Assembly (NCBI GenBank): GCA_036186865.1 | Contig: AP025055.1 | Span: 3,720,943 to 3,784,942 of the forward strand | Direction of reading: 5' to 3' | DNA from: Eustoma russellianum | Lineage: Eukaryota > Streptophyta > Magnoliopsida > Gentianales > Gentianaceae | Length of the DNA: 64,000 bases | Part shown: piece after piece, positions 10,446-21,214 of the stretch | Position numbering within the stretch: the first letter of the stretch is position 1 | How the letters are laid out: each line of letters opens with the position of its first letter | Made by a program: the position numbers and the translations under genes | The notes under the pieces: model-generated | Database searches by the model: none | Seen by the model: only the letters and a program-made list of their open reading frames with translations | What the model was told of the DNA's origin: nothing

Positions 10446-10633
10446 TGCAGGCTGGAAACCATAAAACGCAGCTTTCTTCTTCCACTCTTCTCCCACTCTT
10501 CTCCAATTTCAAACACAAAAATCATAACTTTTCTACGAAAATATAGAAGGAAGAAATCTTGTTGTGTGAAATTTTGATGTTTTCCACCACCGAGAAAAGA
10601 TAGCTGTTGTTATTTTGAAGGTATAGCGAGAAA

Positions 10634-13600
10634 ATGGATCCGAGGAGGAGCGATAGAAAGTGGATGTACGAGAGAGTAAACAGCGGGGAGTGGAGTTTTA
10701 GATTTGTTGAAGGTCTCGAAGAATTTATGGATTTTGCGACGAGTAATGAAAGTGGAACGCAGATTAGATGTCCGTGTAAGAAATGCAAGAACCGTAAATA
10801 TATGCATCCGGGTGAGGTGAGGGTTCACTTATTGAAACAAGGTTTCGTGCACAATTACCATACATGGTACTGCCACGGCGAATATGAGGGGGCGTCTACA
10901 TCTGCAACTGTACACATCGAAGGGGGACCCGGTCAGGTTGATGCCGAAGAAATAGGCGAGGGATCTCACAACCCATACGTGCAGATGGTGCAAGACGCAG
11001 CCGCCGGCGCATTTACAGGAGAGCAGTACTTACAAATGTTGGATCATGATGAACAGCCGCGTGTATTCGTGGAGGAAGATCCGAACCCTCAAGCGAGACA
11101 GTTTTTTGAGATGCTGAACGCCGCCAACACGCCGCTGTATCCCGGTTGCGGTAGTCACACACAGATGTCCATGATCGGTCGGATGACGAGCATGAAGACG
11201 GAGCACCGCATGACGGAGAGATTGTACGATGGGATGTGTCAGCTGATGAGGGAATCTCTTCCCGAAGGGAACACAATGGTCGATAGTTTTTATTTGACGA
11301 AGAAACAGCTGCAGGCGTTGGGACTGCCGGTTCAGAAGATCGATTGTTGTTCAGAGGGATGCATCATATACTGGGGCATCGACGAGGATAAAGACAAGTG
11401 CAGGGTCTGTGGGACACGCAGGTGGAGAACGAACAAAAGAAACCGGAACGTGCCAAGAAAGCAATTCTACTATTTACCTCTCGCCCCTAGACTGCAGAGG
11501 CTCTACGCATCCGGTGCCACAGCTAGCCAGATGAGGTGGCACGCAGAGCACTACACGAAAGATGGTGAGATGTGCCATCCATCTGACGGCGAAGCTTGGA
11601 GGACGTTCGATGCGACACATCCGGGTTTTTCGTCAGAGACAAGGAACGTTAGGTTGGGTTTATGCACCGACGGGTTCAACCCGTTCGGACAGTCGGGAGA
11701 GCAGTATTCGTCGTGGCCTGTAATCGTGACGCCGTACAATCTACCACCTTGGATGTGCATGAAGAAGCCGTACATGTTCTTGACTGTGATCGCACCGGGG
11801 CCTAGGAATCCGAAACAAAAGATCGACCTGTACCTGCAGCCATTGATACATGAGCTGAAGTGGTTGTGGGAGTTTGGCGTGTAGACGTTCGATGTATCGA
11901 CCAAACAAAACTTCCAGCTACGCGCTGCGCTGATGTGGACCATCAGCGACTTTCCAGCTTATTCTATGTTGTCGGGTTGGAGCACATCGGGGAAATACGC
12001 TTGCCCTTGCTGCATGAAGCAAGCGAAGACGATGTCCTTGAAACATGGACGTAAGATTTGCTGGTTCGACAGCCATAGGAAGTTCCTGCCCAGACGTCAT
12101 TTGTACAGAAAGAACGTGACGTCGTTCATGCCTGGCATCGTCGAGAAGGACATGAAGCCCGAGCTTCTCACGGGTGCGGAGGTGTTGGAGGAGATAGACA
12201 GTTGTGGATTCGTGGGGGTCGCTGATGATCCGGACGGCAGCCACAACGCATACCTGGCCCGTGACTGTATCGGGTGGAAGAAGAGAAGCATATTCTGGGA
12301 GCTTCCGTATTGGAAGAGCAATATGATCCGACACAACCTGGATGTCATGCACATTGAGAAGAACGTGTTTGACAACATTTTCAATACGGTGCTGAATGTG
12401 CCTGGAAAAACGAAAGACAATTTCAAGGCACGACTTGATATGCGCGACCTGAATATGCGACCGGAGCTGCATCCCGTTGGCACATCCTACATGCCGAAGT
12501 CCTCTTACACGCTGAATGCGGAGCAGGTCAGTGCGTTGTTGGCGTGGCTGGGGACGGCTAGATTTCCTGACGGCCATGTTTCGAACTTGTCTAAGAACAT
12601 CGACGTGAATAAACGCGGTTTGCACGGGATGAAGAGCCACGACTGTCACGTGTTCATGCAACGGTTGATGCCCATTGCATTCCGCGAGCTACTTCCAACC
12701 AATGTATGGGAAGCACTTACCGAGATGAGTCTCTTCTTCAGATGTCTTACATCCACGAGACTCAGGGCGGATGATATGTCAAGGCTGGTGGGCGAAATCC
12801 CATTGATCATTTGCAAGCTGGAAACTGTATTCCCTCCGGCCTTCTTTGATTCAATGGAACACCTGCCAGTTCATCTACCATACGAGGCACGCGTTGGTGG
12901 TCCTGTTCAGTACAGGTGGATGTATCCGTTCGAGAGGTACTCTTATTTATTACGTGCCGTTCTTATGTGTTTAAGCGCAAGCATTTGAACAGATATTCCC
13001 TATATGAACAGATATCTCAGGCATTTGAAGCTGAACATCAAGAACAAGGCGAAAGTCGAGGCCTCGATGTGCAATGCCTACCTGACGGAGGAAGCCTCGA
13101 CCTTCGTGTCTCATTACTTCGATCCAGATGTCCCGTCGAGGTGCAGAGATGTTCCCCGAAACGACGACGGCATTTCCAGATCCGGTGACCTCCCGATATT
13201 CACACATCCGATCAGATTTCACGGACAGGGAAAGGAAATGATATTGGGGGACAGCGACCTGAAGATTGCTCATTCTTATGTTTTGCGCAACTGCCATCAA
13301 GTCGACCGTTTCCAGAGGTATAAACGATATCCAATTCTAATTTGTAAATACCTTGCGCTACTATATCCATTATGCTACAAAGATATACAGGGTACTCATT
13401 CGTAATTTGCTTCAGCTTGTTCGTTGATTTATTGCAACACCGNNNNNNNNNNCCGGTTACGTGTACGTCATGTGATACGCATTTATTCCCCGATGATGTA
13501 TACTTACTTGTCGTTTTACAGGCGAGCAAAGGTCATCTGGCTGACGATGAGTACGGTTACATTCTGACACCAGTAGCCGAGGGTCCATTGAACAGAGTCA

Positions 13601-14319
13601 CGCGCCACGATATGTGTTTTGTCAACGGTTATAGATTCCACACAGTCTCCCACGCCAGCCGAAAATCATCGGAGAACAGCGGAGTGTGTATCAAACGGTA
13701 TGACAATAGCCCGGACGAGGATGACTTCTACGGCTACCTTACTGACATCATCGAGCTCGAATATCCCGCATTGCCTATAAAGCGGGTGGTGTTATTCAAA
13801 TGCGAATGGTACGATCCAACTCGGGAAGGTTATCGCGCTGGTACAAAGGTCCACGACCGATATAGGTTGGTAGACATACACCAAGGGCGACGGTACAGAA
13901 AGTACGATCCATTCGTTTTGGCCAGTCAAGCGTCCCAGGTGTACTATCTATCGTATCCAACAAAGAGGATGAATGCGAGCTCAAAAGACTGGCGAGCCGT
14001 GTGCAAAGTGAAATCGAGCAAGTTTGATGTCAGTATACAGACAAGTTCAGATGACACGGATGCCGCATTTCAAGAAGAAAACCCGCCCGTTCTGGATACG
14101 ACACATGTTGAACTGCACAACCTCCCTCTAAATGACCCCAACGGCGGTTTCGTCGAAATTCATCTCAACATACAACCGCCTGACAATATTGAATATGTAG
14201 GCGAAGACGAATACGAGGATGAAGAGGACGACGAGCATGTAGATGAAGATGAAAATGAAGATGAAAATGAGGATGAAAATGAAGATGCGTATGAGGATGC
14301 GGATGACAATGAAGAATGA
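10634..14319 (+). pseudogene. TNP2-type CACTA transposase with one in-frame stop
   Basis: The frame opens at ATG 10634. It has a Transpos_assoc-like zinc region (CPCKKCKNRKYM, residues 45-56), the Transposase_21/tnp2 core (PLYPGC, LPEGNT, GLCTDGFNPFG, DFPAYSMLSGWS, HNLDVMHIEKNVFDNI), a DUF4218-like region, and a C-terminal DUF4216-like region (KCEWYDP, DPFVLASQASQVYYL) ending in an acidic tail. A TAG at 11882-11884 sits where relatives have a sense codon; the frame reads on unbroken to an intron at 12937-13011 (GT-AG, frame kept at PFER/YLRH). A second intron lies between about 13300 and 13521 and contains the N run, so its exact borders and possibly some exon sequence are missing. The product would cut and join element ends. 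This copy is probably inactive. Confidence 0.88.
13443..13452. other. Assembly gap (10 N)
   Basis: Ten ambiguous bases inside the second intron region of the transposase gene. The true gap length is unknown. Confidence 1.
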
Positions 14320-14454
14320 TGTTAGGCACAATTTTTTATGTACCTCATTAGGCTAAAGTGTGTATGTGTTGATGTACTTATACACATGTATATACATAAT
14401 GTGTGTCTGTAAGTACATTATATTTTGTATTATTTTTTTTCCAATACTGATGTC
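14320..14454. other. 3' flank of the transposase gene
   Basis: AT-rich trailer after the TGA that ends the acidic tail, with TTTTGTATT-like signals that could serve 3' end formation. No gene seen. Confidence 0.5.
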
Positions 14455-14575
14455 ACCGACACATTACCGACGCAATTTGTTGTCGCAAATTTGAAATAAC
14501 GACGACTTATGAAATTAGCGACGACAAATAATAGCGACGGACTTTCGTCGCTAGTTCGCCGCAAAATTTTCGACT
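14455..14575. promoter_or_regulatory. Motif cluster upstream of the TNPA-like gene
   Basis: CACCGACACATTACCGACG, AATAACGACGACTT, TTAGCGACGAC and TTTCGTCGCTAG fall within 120 bp. The position fits the promoter of the second gene, whose pyrimidine-rich presumed leader follows (14580-14730). Confidence 0.6.
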
Positions 14576-14821
14576 AAAAACTGAAACCCCTTCTCTTCTT
14601 CCCCATTTCTTCCCCCCGCCTCTTCTTCCCACCCCCACGGCGAAAATCCCCCTCAGACCCCCGGCGAAATCCCCTCTCCTCCACCGGCGAAATCTCCATT
14701 TATTCTCCGGTGACCTCCCTTCTCCGGTTAGTTTTTCTTCCTATTTCGTTTTTAATGATTTTAATTAGTTATATTTCGTTTTTAACGTTTTTAATGATTT
14801 TTTCCCCATTTCCCTGGGTAG

Positions 14822-15290
14822 TTATATCGGATGTGGGCAGGGGTGGGCTGTGGCGGGGATGTTTGTTGGCGGAGGTGGTGGCTGTGGGCGGGGTTGCGGG
14901 CTGTGGTTGAGCCCGGGGTGCGTCTGGGGAGTGGCGGGGGTGCAGGGTGGGGCTGTGCGGTGGGTTGGGTGTGGTGGCGGTGTGGGCTGGGTGGCTTGTG
15001 GGGTGGGGCTGGGTGCGGCTGGGGTGCGGGAGTGGGGCTGTGGGGTGGGCCTGGGTGTGCCGCGGGTGCGGACTGGGTGGCTTGTGGGGTGGGGCTGGGT
15101 GTGGAGGGGATGGCTGTTGGCTGTTGGCGTGGGTGGGTTGGCGGCGCGGGGGGTGGCTGTTGGCGGGAGTGGGTGGCTGTGGGTGGAGGCCGGGTGGGGT
15201 GGGGTGGCTATGCGTGGGGACTGTGTGGCTGTGGGTGGGGCGGGTTCGTCTGGATGGGGCGGAGGTGGGGCGGAGGTGGGGCGGTTTATA
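14822..15290 (+). repeat. G-rich minisatellite in the presumed leader intron of the TNPA-like gene
   Basis: About 470 bp built from GGGTGGCTGTGGGG/GGGGCTGGGTG units, with dozens of GGG runs on the plus strand. Three frames stay open only because stop codons are rare in such sequence. A TA-rich microsatellite follows (about 15295-15353). Confidence 0.85.
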
Positions 15291-15295
15291 TATGT

Positions 15296-15353
15296 ATTAT
15301 ATATATACATATCTATATATATATATATACATTATATATATATATATATATAT
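15296..15353. repeat. TA-rich microsatellite
   Basis: Alternating TA with a few interruptions, directly after the G-rich array. Confidence 0.9.
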
Positions 15354-15537
15354 TCGGCCATTAAGTAATTTTTTGCTTAATTGACTTTAATTTTATCAAT
15401 TAGTAGAAATGTGGTGTGCTTGGCCAATGAATGATGCATGTACAAACTGTTTTGTAAGAGGTTTGCATATGATTTTCGGTATGATACTAGTTCAAGGTGT
15501 TTACTACGCTCGAGAGCTGGACATACATTTGTCTTTG

Positions 15538-15602
15538 GAGAGGCCATTAAGGCCGGGAAACCTCCGATAAACGAATAGGTCATGCCGAAATTTTCAAAAT
15601 TA
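15538..15602. repeat. Intronic repeat, copy 1
   Basis: A 65-bp segment starting GAGAGGCCATTAAGGCCGGG that recurs at 16831-16895 in another intron of the same gene, with about seven differences. It contains the palindrome GGCCATTAAGGCC apart from its centre. On the minus strand both copies read FGMTYSFIGG in an open frame. Confidence 0.85.
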
Positions 15603-15723
15603 TTAATATCTTGCATTAAATGTATGCAAACACTTGTCATTTTTGGACATATTATTTGTCTGGCCAACCGGTGTCCTAAACTCGTTGAATGTGCCTTTTA
15701 AGTTTTTCACCCTTGCAGATCTG

Positions 15724-17671
15724 ATGGCTAGTGAGGGTTTTCCGACTCGATCTACACATGACATGTCAGGAGAGTTTGATAGGTTCCTCTCTCAGCATGA
15801 GCAGCTTGGGTCGGTTTCGACCGCAGCTCTTGCTGCGGACGCAGACCTTTTAGGGTCTGCCAAGAGGTCCGCACCCCCCCGATCTACGCCGCCACCCACA
15901 TCCACCGATTCAGCACCTCATCCGGCGTCTGATGCGGCATCGGACGAGGGTGTCATACGAGGGCGTCGTGCCCTCCCTTGGTCATATGATACCCATACGT
16001 AAGTAATAATTTATTTTTTAACACGTTTTGAAATATATTTCACGCGTTATTTTTTCTTAACAACTTCACCTCTTTCAGGTTTGCGGCGGACCAGGGCCAG
16101 ATTTCCGGTTGCATCACTCGGTCCTTCCACCTGAGGCAGGACCCAGCTGGATACCGCTTGGCTTTTGTCACCATGCAGACACGTAGATTCTACTGGGATG
16201 AGTTTCAGGTATTCAAATTTGGTGAATTTCATTTTTTGATACGTAATCGATCATTACTTTTCTAACCACGTTTTTACTTTTCCTCCGTATAATAATTGCA
16301 GAAGGCGTACAGCTGGCCAGCTGACATCGCCCACGACGTGGAGCAGGCCTGGCGGCATAGGGCCGCCACACGCTACAGGGACTTCATCAACTCGCACAAG
16401 ACCAAGTGGGAGCATGACCCCAATTATGCCAGGCCTGCCTACATATCCGAGGCCACCTGGGCGGGGTGGATAGCAGGTTGGATGGACCCTGCTACCCAAG
16501 CCCGCAGCGACCGGAACGCGGCGAACCGGCGCAGCGGCAATGTACAGGGCCCAGCACCTGCCACACACTCAGGTGGGTCGGTTTCCCACGCCACCACGAT
16601 GCGTTCTATGGTAAGTATTTTAATATTGGATTATTTAGATTCATTGATTTCATTGAATTATTTAGATTCGTGGACTTAACTGGATTATTTACATTCATTG
16701 ACTTAAGTGGATTATTTATATTCATTGATTTCTTATGTTGCGCTGTTGTTTTTTTGGTATTCTTATATGGTTAATTTAAGTAGTATATGTTTTCATTTGC
16801 CTTTTTCTTTTTATTTTTGCTTTGACTTGGGAGAGGCCTTTAAGGCCGGGATACCTCCAATAAACGAATAGGTCATGCCAAAATTTTTAAAATTATGGAT
16901 TTCACTAACATATTTTATTTCATTCTTTCAGCAAGAGGAGACGGGGGAGTGGCCAGCCTCCTACGATCTCTTCTACAAGACGCATCGAAAGAAAGCCTCC
17001 GACGGAACGGAGGACTGGATCACGGCGAAGGCGCGCGACATCAGTGTAAGTAGACTACGATATCATTTGTTTTTTCATTAGTTTGTTTTATTTTATTGCT
17101 AAACCCTAAACCCTAACAATTCTTATTCTCATTTCAGGAAGAGTACAACAGACTACTCGCACTTAGGGGAGAAGAGGCCGACAAGAATCGCGCTTATTGG
17201 GATGCGGTTCGGACCGTCGGCCCTCAGAATAAGAAGAAGTGGGAGGTGTACGGGGTCGGATCAGCAGCGCCGCGATTCTTTCCCCAAGTTCTGCATGCAG
17301 GTGCTTCCTCTGAGGCCAGCACCTCCGCGCCTTCTACGGCCCCAGAGAATCTTTTGCGCATGGAATCAGAGCATGCGGCGCTGCAGCATGAGGTGGAGAC
17401 CATCAGGGCGCAGCATGAGGAGAGCGTACGAGCACTGCGGTCGCAGCTGACTCAGACCCAGCAGGAGCTGCAGCAGTCGCTTCAGCAGGCGTTTCAGCAG
17501 GTGCTTGAGCATGCGCAGCAGCAGACGATGCAGGTGCAGGAGCAGACGACCCAACAAATCTCGCAGCTATCGCATCTCATCATCTCTGTGATTTCCAGCA
17601 ACTCGCAGTCTCAGCCTCCCCCTGATGGTCACTCTTCTCCGCATGATCCCCCTCCATCTTCCTCTGCATAG
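15724..17671 (+). CDS. Transposase_24 / TNPA-like protein of the CACTA element (five coding exons)
   Basis: Coding exons 15724-15998, 16079-16208, 16302-16610, 16932-17045 and 17138-17671 join at GT-AG sites with frame kept throughout, giving 453 residues. An acceptor at 15717-15718 just before the ATG implies a further leader exon, probably at about 14580-14730. Sequence landmarks are FYWDEFQ, ISEATWAGWIAGWMDP, SDRNAANRR and DLFYKTHRKK, matching plant Ptta/En/Spm 'Transposase_24' proteins. A Gln-rich coiled coil follows (about residues 340-420) and a Ser/Pro tail. In En/Spm this type of product binds the subterminal repeats, loops the ends together and regulates expression. No stop or frameshift is visible. 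The exon model is by eye. Confidence 0.85.
16831..16895. repeat. Intronic repeat, copy 2
   Basis: Starts GAGAGGCCTTTAAGGCCGGG, paired with 15538-15602. It lies in the intron between exons 3 and 4 of the TNPA-like gene. Confidence 0.85.
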
Positions 17672-17964
17672 TATTTCATTTTTTGATTTTTCGTACAGTC
17701 TATTTCGTTTATTGTATTGAGATATCCTTTGTACTTTTATATTTTATATGACATTTATACGGATTCTATTTCGTTTGTGTTGTTTACGAACTTCAATACG
17801 CAAGTACTGTATTTCGGTATAACATTCGTACAAATGATTTAATATACAAAATATTTTTTTTATTATAAAAATTAAATAATAATAAAAACTATTTAATTAA
17901 TAATATATTGTATTATTTATAAATTAAAAATATATAATATTTAATATTAAATATTAAATTATAA
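17672..17964. other. AT-rich 3' flank of the TNPA-like gene
   Basis: Very AT-rich, with AATAATAAAAAC and TTTGTACTT signals that could direct polyadenylation. No gene seen. Confidence 0.5.
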
Positions 17965-18358
17965 AATAGCGACGAACCTGCGACGAAAACGAAATGTCGC
18001 AGACCGGAAATAAAAAATCAAAACTTTAAAAATAGCGACGAAAAAATACCGACGCAACTTTGCGACGAAAAAGTATGTCGCATGAAAGGAAATAAAATAA
18101 TAAAAAATTATGAAATAGCGACGACTACATACACCGACGAAACAATGACGGCAGTATCTGGTCGCAGAACTGACATTTTTTCGTCGCAATTGTGCGACGC
18201 AACACCGACGAAAATTTGTCCGTCCCAATATAGCGACGCGCCACCGACGAAATTCACTTTGCGACAAGCCGTATCGCGACCAACTTTTTTCGTCGCAATT
18301 TCGTCGCTAAATGTCTGTAACGACGACATAGCGACGACTTTTGTCTGTCGCTACTTGT
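17965..18358. promoter_or_regulatory. Right subterminal repeat array
   Basis: Repeated GCGACGAA, ACCGACGAA and TTTCGTCGC words in both orientations, mirroring the left end. These are candidate binding sites for the TNPA-like protein. Confidence 0.8.
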
Positions 18359-18374
18359 CTTTTTTTTGGTGGTG
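18359..18374 (-). repeat. Right terminal inverted repeat of the CACTA element
   Basis: Reverse complement reads CACCACCAAAAAAAAG. The outside bases 18375-18377 are ATA, equal to 8020-8022. Confidence 0.9.
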
Positions 18375-18575
18375 ATATACGCAACCATTCCCATGCGTTA
18401 AAACACACGGAGTTTGTTTACCGGTGACCCATAATGAAAATTGCGTCAGGATGTGTCAACTGCTACTTCATAATATAAGAAACGCAGCCAATTTAGTGAG
18501 TCATTTTGCTTTATTCTATTATATTCCAAAGTCAAAAAAGTGTGTCCTTCACTCCGTTGAAAATGAAAAAACTAT
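18375..18575 (+). repeat. Diverged copy of non-coding DNA found downstream of the KORRIGAN-type gene
   Basis: From the CACTA border to about 18575 this matches about 58270-58480 in the same orientation. Shared blocks include CATAATGAAAATTGCGTCA, TTTAGTGAGTCATTTTGCTT and AGTCAAA. Small indels separate the blocks. Neither copy has a convincing coding frame. Confidence 0.8.
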
Positions 18576-19202
18576 ATTAGCTACTTGGCATCGTTCTTAT
18601 ATATTATGTCATTATTTATCTATTTCTGTTGCAAAAGAAGGTTCACACGGTTACAAGCTAAATCCTACAACTACATAGGAGTAAATGTTTTACAATAGCC
18701 TAAAGACTATTCGCAATTTCAATTATTTGACATTTTGATGCTCGCATATGCGATTGTACCCAAAACTTATTTTATTATACATCAAAGAAATTGTAAAATC
18801 AGTCCTATTACAATTTCCAGGCCATATAATTTAAAAGAATTAAGGAAAAATGCAAAGATATCAAAGAAGGAGAGCCACTAAATTAACATATGGGATAATA
18901 TTAAGATTAGGTACTTTCTTGCACTCGCAAAAAAGGTTAGTTTCATGCGTGTCATAAACAAGATCTCACCCAGTGATTAACATATCATCTCACCAACTCA
19001 CTAACAATCTCACACATTGATTAACATATCATCTCACCCATTTATTAACATTTTTTTAATATATGATACATATGTATATTATGTCATTATGTGGTTGAGA
19101 ATACATCACTATTAATACATGTTACATAGATAAACACTTTATATAACATCACGTGGAGGAAACGAACCACTATTATAATAAATCTATAAAATAAAAATAA
19201 CC

Positions 19203-19450
19203 TTGGAGCAAAAGGCGAAATCCCTCGCTCCGGGGGCTCCTACTACCCCAGCTCCAAATAGCATCGTGGATTATGTAAATCAAGAGCTCATCGGCCTTTT
19301 AGGTGGGGTGAGAGCTTACGGAGTGACCCACATAAGGTGCCTCCGCAAACTAGGCAGCAGTAGAGCATACATACTGTGTGTGTCCTTGGATTCGAACTCT
19401 TAACCTTTTAGAATAAATCTCAATCCGAATATCAACTGGGTTATACCCTG
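19203..19450 (-). mobile_element. tRNA-derived SINE, copy 1 (minus strand)
   Basis: On the minus strand, a B-box-like AGTTCGAATCC (19388-19398) follows an A-box-like region near 19430-19445. The body matches the copies at 21562, 28237 and 63775. The 3' end (GATTTCGCCTTTTGCTCC, read on minus) matches the end of the 28237-28490 copy. Confidence 0.72.
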
Positions 19451-19552
19451 GAGGGAAATAAAAAGAACCTTACACTTGTAAGAAGTTGAATCTATAACCT
19501 CTTGGTATGGAGACTTCAGTTTTAACCACTAGAATTGACCGCCGGCATAAAC

Positions 19553-19727
19553 GGAGCGGGATCCCCTGACCGCCGCGTGCCTCACCCCCCTCGCGACCCC
19601 CCGCCACATGGCACACAGAGGGGTGGTGAGGCTGACCCCCACCCAGCTTCACCATCCCCCTTGTGTGCCACGTGACGGGCGGTCCTTTGTTACCGCCCCC
19701 GCTGGAGGGTCAGACGATCCGAATCCG
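19553..19727. mobile_element. GC-rich foldback element (MITE-like)
   Basis: A GC-rich island of about 175 bp in AT-rich DNA. The left arm (CACATGGCACACAGAGGGG, then GGTGAGGCTG) pairs with the right arm (CAGCTTCACCATCCCCCTTG, then TGTGCCACGTG). The outer parts GGATCCCCTGACC and GGTCAGACGATCC pair less well. CCGGCATAAAC occurs just outside on both sides (19542-19552 and 19728-19738), which would be an 11-bp target duplication of the Mutator type. Confidence 0.65.
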
Positions 19728-19738
19728 GCATAAACATA

Positions 19739-20647
19739 CATCATACTAGAGAGGCAAGAATAAATAATGATAAGCTATAGCTCAAAATTAAAAGTAAATT
19801 CTAACATGAAATTTTCATGGGATTATAGATTATATTGACTTAACAATATTACAACCTTTGTCCCAAAGTATGATCCACGTTGACTTTTTAACATAGTAAT
19901 ATTTATCCATATGAATACATCATCAAATCACATAATTCTGTAACCAAAATCAATCATAACATTCTCCAAAATAAAAACAACAAATGCATATAAAAGATTA
20001 GAATTCCTTAAGTTCATGCGGATTTTCTTCTTGTTATACTCTCAATTGACAACAAATCTTTAATACGTATAACTTAATTTAACCAACAAATTTTCCTTTC
20101 TGAAACCACTAATTTGATCTCTCAATCCTACCATGAAACTAAAATTTTTGTCATGTTATACTTACCTACTCAATTTTGTTCCAAATTTTATCTTTGATTA
20201 GGGAAATAATAAATGCAGCTTATAACCCTCCTATCGTTAGGTCAAACACCCCCCCCCCCCCGGGCCCCCATCTTTTATTGTTTTGTTTTCTTGTCAAGAA
20301 TAGCCCTATGCTAATTCTATTTTATTATAGAAAATACAAATCCATTAACAAAAATGAAGAGTCAAATCGGCTGAAATCACAAGCTCCCACTAGAGCACGA
20401 TTCTTGAACTAATATTGTTAATTTGGGAATCAGTAATTTCTTTAATGCATGGGGTGTTGGCATCTACAAATGTTGTTAATGACATAATAGTAGTTTGTAA
20501 TTTGTCAATGAAATTATAAAATATGAGACATCTGGTATGCTTAGTTCTTTATTTTTGACATCTAGTTCTCGTTAAGTTGACATTCAACTCATAGTGGCTA
20601 TAATTCTATTTTGACTAATTTTGTAACGAACACAAAATTTTTAATTA
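19739..20647. other. AT-rich spacer
   Basis: No gene or named repeat recognised. A C-rich run is at about 20249-20270. Confidence 0.6.
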
Positions 20648-21042
20648 TTCTCTTCGTCTCAAAAATATTTTTATAGTTTTTATTTTGATTTGTCTTAAAA
20701 ATACTTGTTACGTTTTAAAGTTAGTAGCAATTAATAATCAAAGTTTTCATAGCACCTTCACAACTTCAAATCGTACTCACATGATTTTTTATTTTATCTC
20801 AAATCGTACTCACATGATTTTTTATTTTATCTCAAATAACTAGTTAAGGATAATGTATCAATAGTGGTCATAGTAGTTTGATTTCCTTAATAAAATTTTT
20901 CAAATCATACTCGGATGACTTTTTATGTTATCTCAAATAACTATTTAAGGATAATTTATCAATAGTGACCACAGTAATTTGATTTTTTTAAAGTATGCAC
21001 AAGTCAAAATATGAAGATATTTTTAAAACGAAAGGAAAGGAG
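20648..21042. mobile_element. Stowaway-like MITE (Tc1/mariner type)
   Basis: The left end TTCTCTTCGTCTCAAAAATA and the right end, reversed, CTCCTTTCCTTTCGTTTTAA are similar to the CTCCCTCCGTCCC ends of plant Stowaway elements, and TA flanks both. The interior carries a direct repeat of roughly 115 bp and, within it, a 41-bp duplication (ATCGTACTCACATGATTTTT twice). Confidence 0.55.
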
Positions 21043-21214
21043 TATTACCTATCAACCACCGCCTGCATAAAAAGATATATAGACCGGCCAGATAGTTGCG
21101 AAAATCATTTTTGGAAAGAACCCAATTCTTCTTATACTCGAAGTTTATTATTACATAGTTAGAAAAAATATTTGGCCAAGAAAAGGTTAAATACAGTGAT
21201 AGTATATTCAACGT

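Larger units (their letters stand above)
8023..18374 (+). mobile_element. Complete CACTA (En/Spm) DNA transposon
   Basis: The left end reads CACCACAAAAAG (8023-8034). The right end, reverse complemented, reads CACCACCAAAAAAAAG (18374-18359). The bases just outside are ATA on both sides (8020-8022 and 18375-18377), the 3-bp duplication expected of CACTA insertions. Inside are a TNP2-type transposase gene, a Transposase_24/TNPA-like gene, two small opposite-strand genes, and dense GCGACGA-type motifs near both ends and at internal promoters. Length is 10,352 bp including a 10-base run of N. The termini are CACCAC rather than the classic CACTA, a natural variant in this superfamily. The ends and second gene look intact, but the transposase frame has one stop. 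Confidence 0.95.

Noticed and set aside
14822..15384. Three overlapping Gly/Trp-rich frames and a Pro/Thr-rich frame on the other strand
   Set aside because: All stay open because the G-rich array contains few stop codons. Position and composition fit an intron, not a protein.
17101..17117. Telomere-like CCCTAAACCCTAA in an intron of the TNPA-like gene
   Set aside because: Only about two and a half units; too short to mean an interstitial telomere.
18375..18700. Possible second copy of the endoglucanase gene next to the CACTA element
   Set aside because: Only non-coding downstream DNA is shared; no GH9 exon sequence is found in the region.
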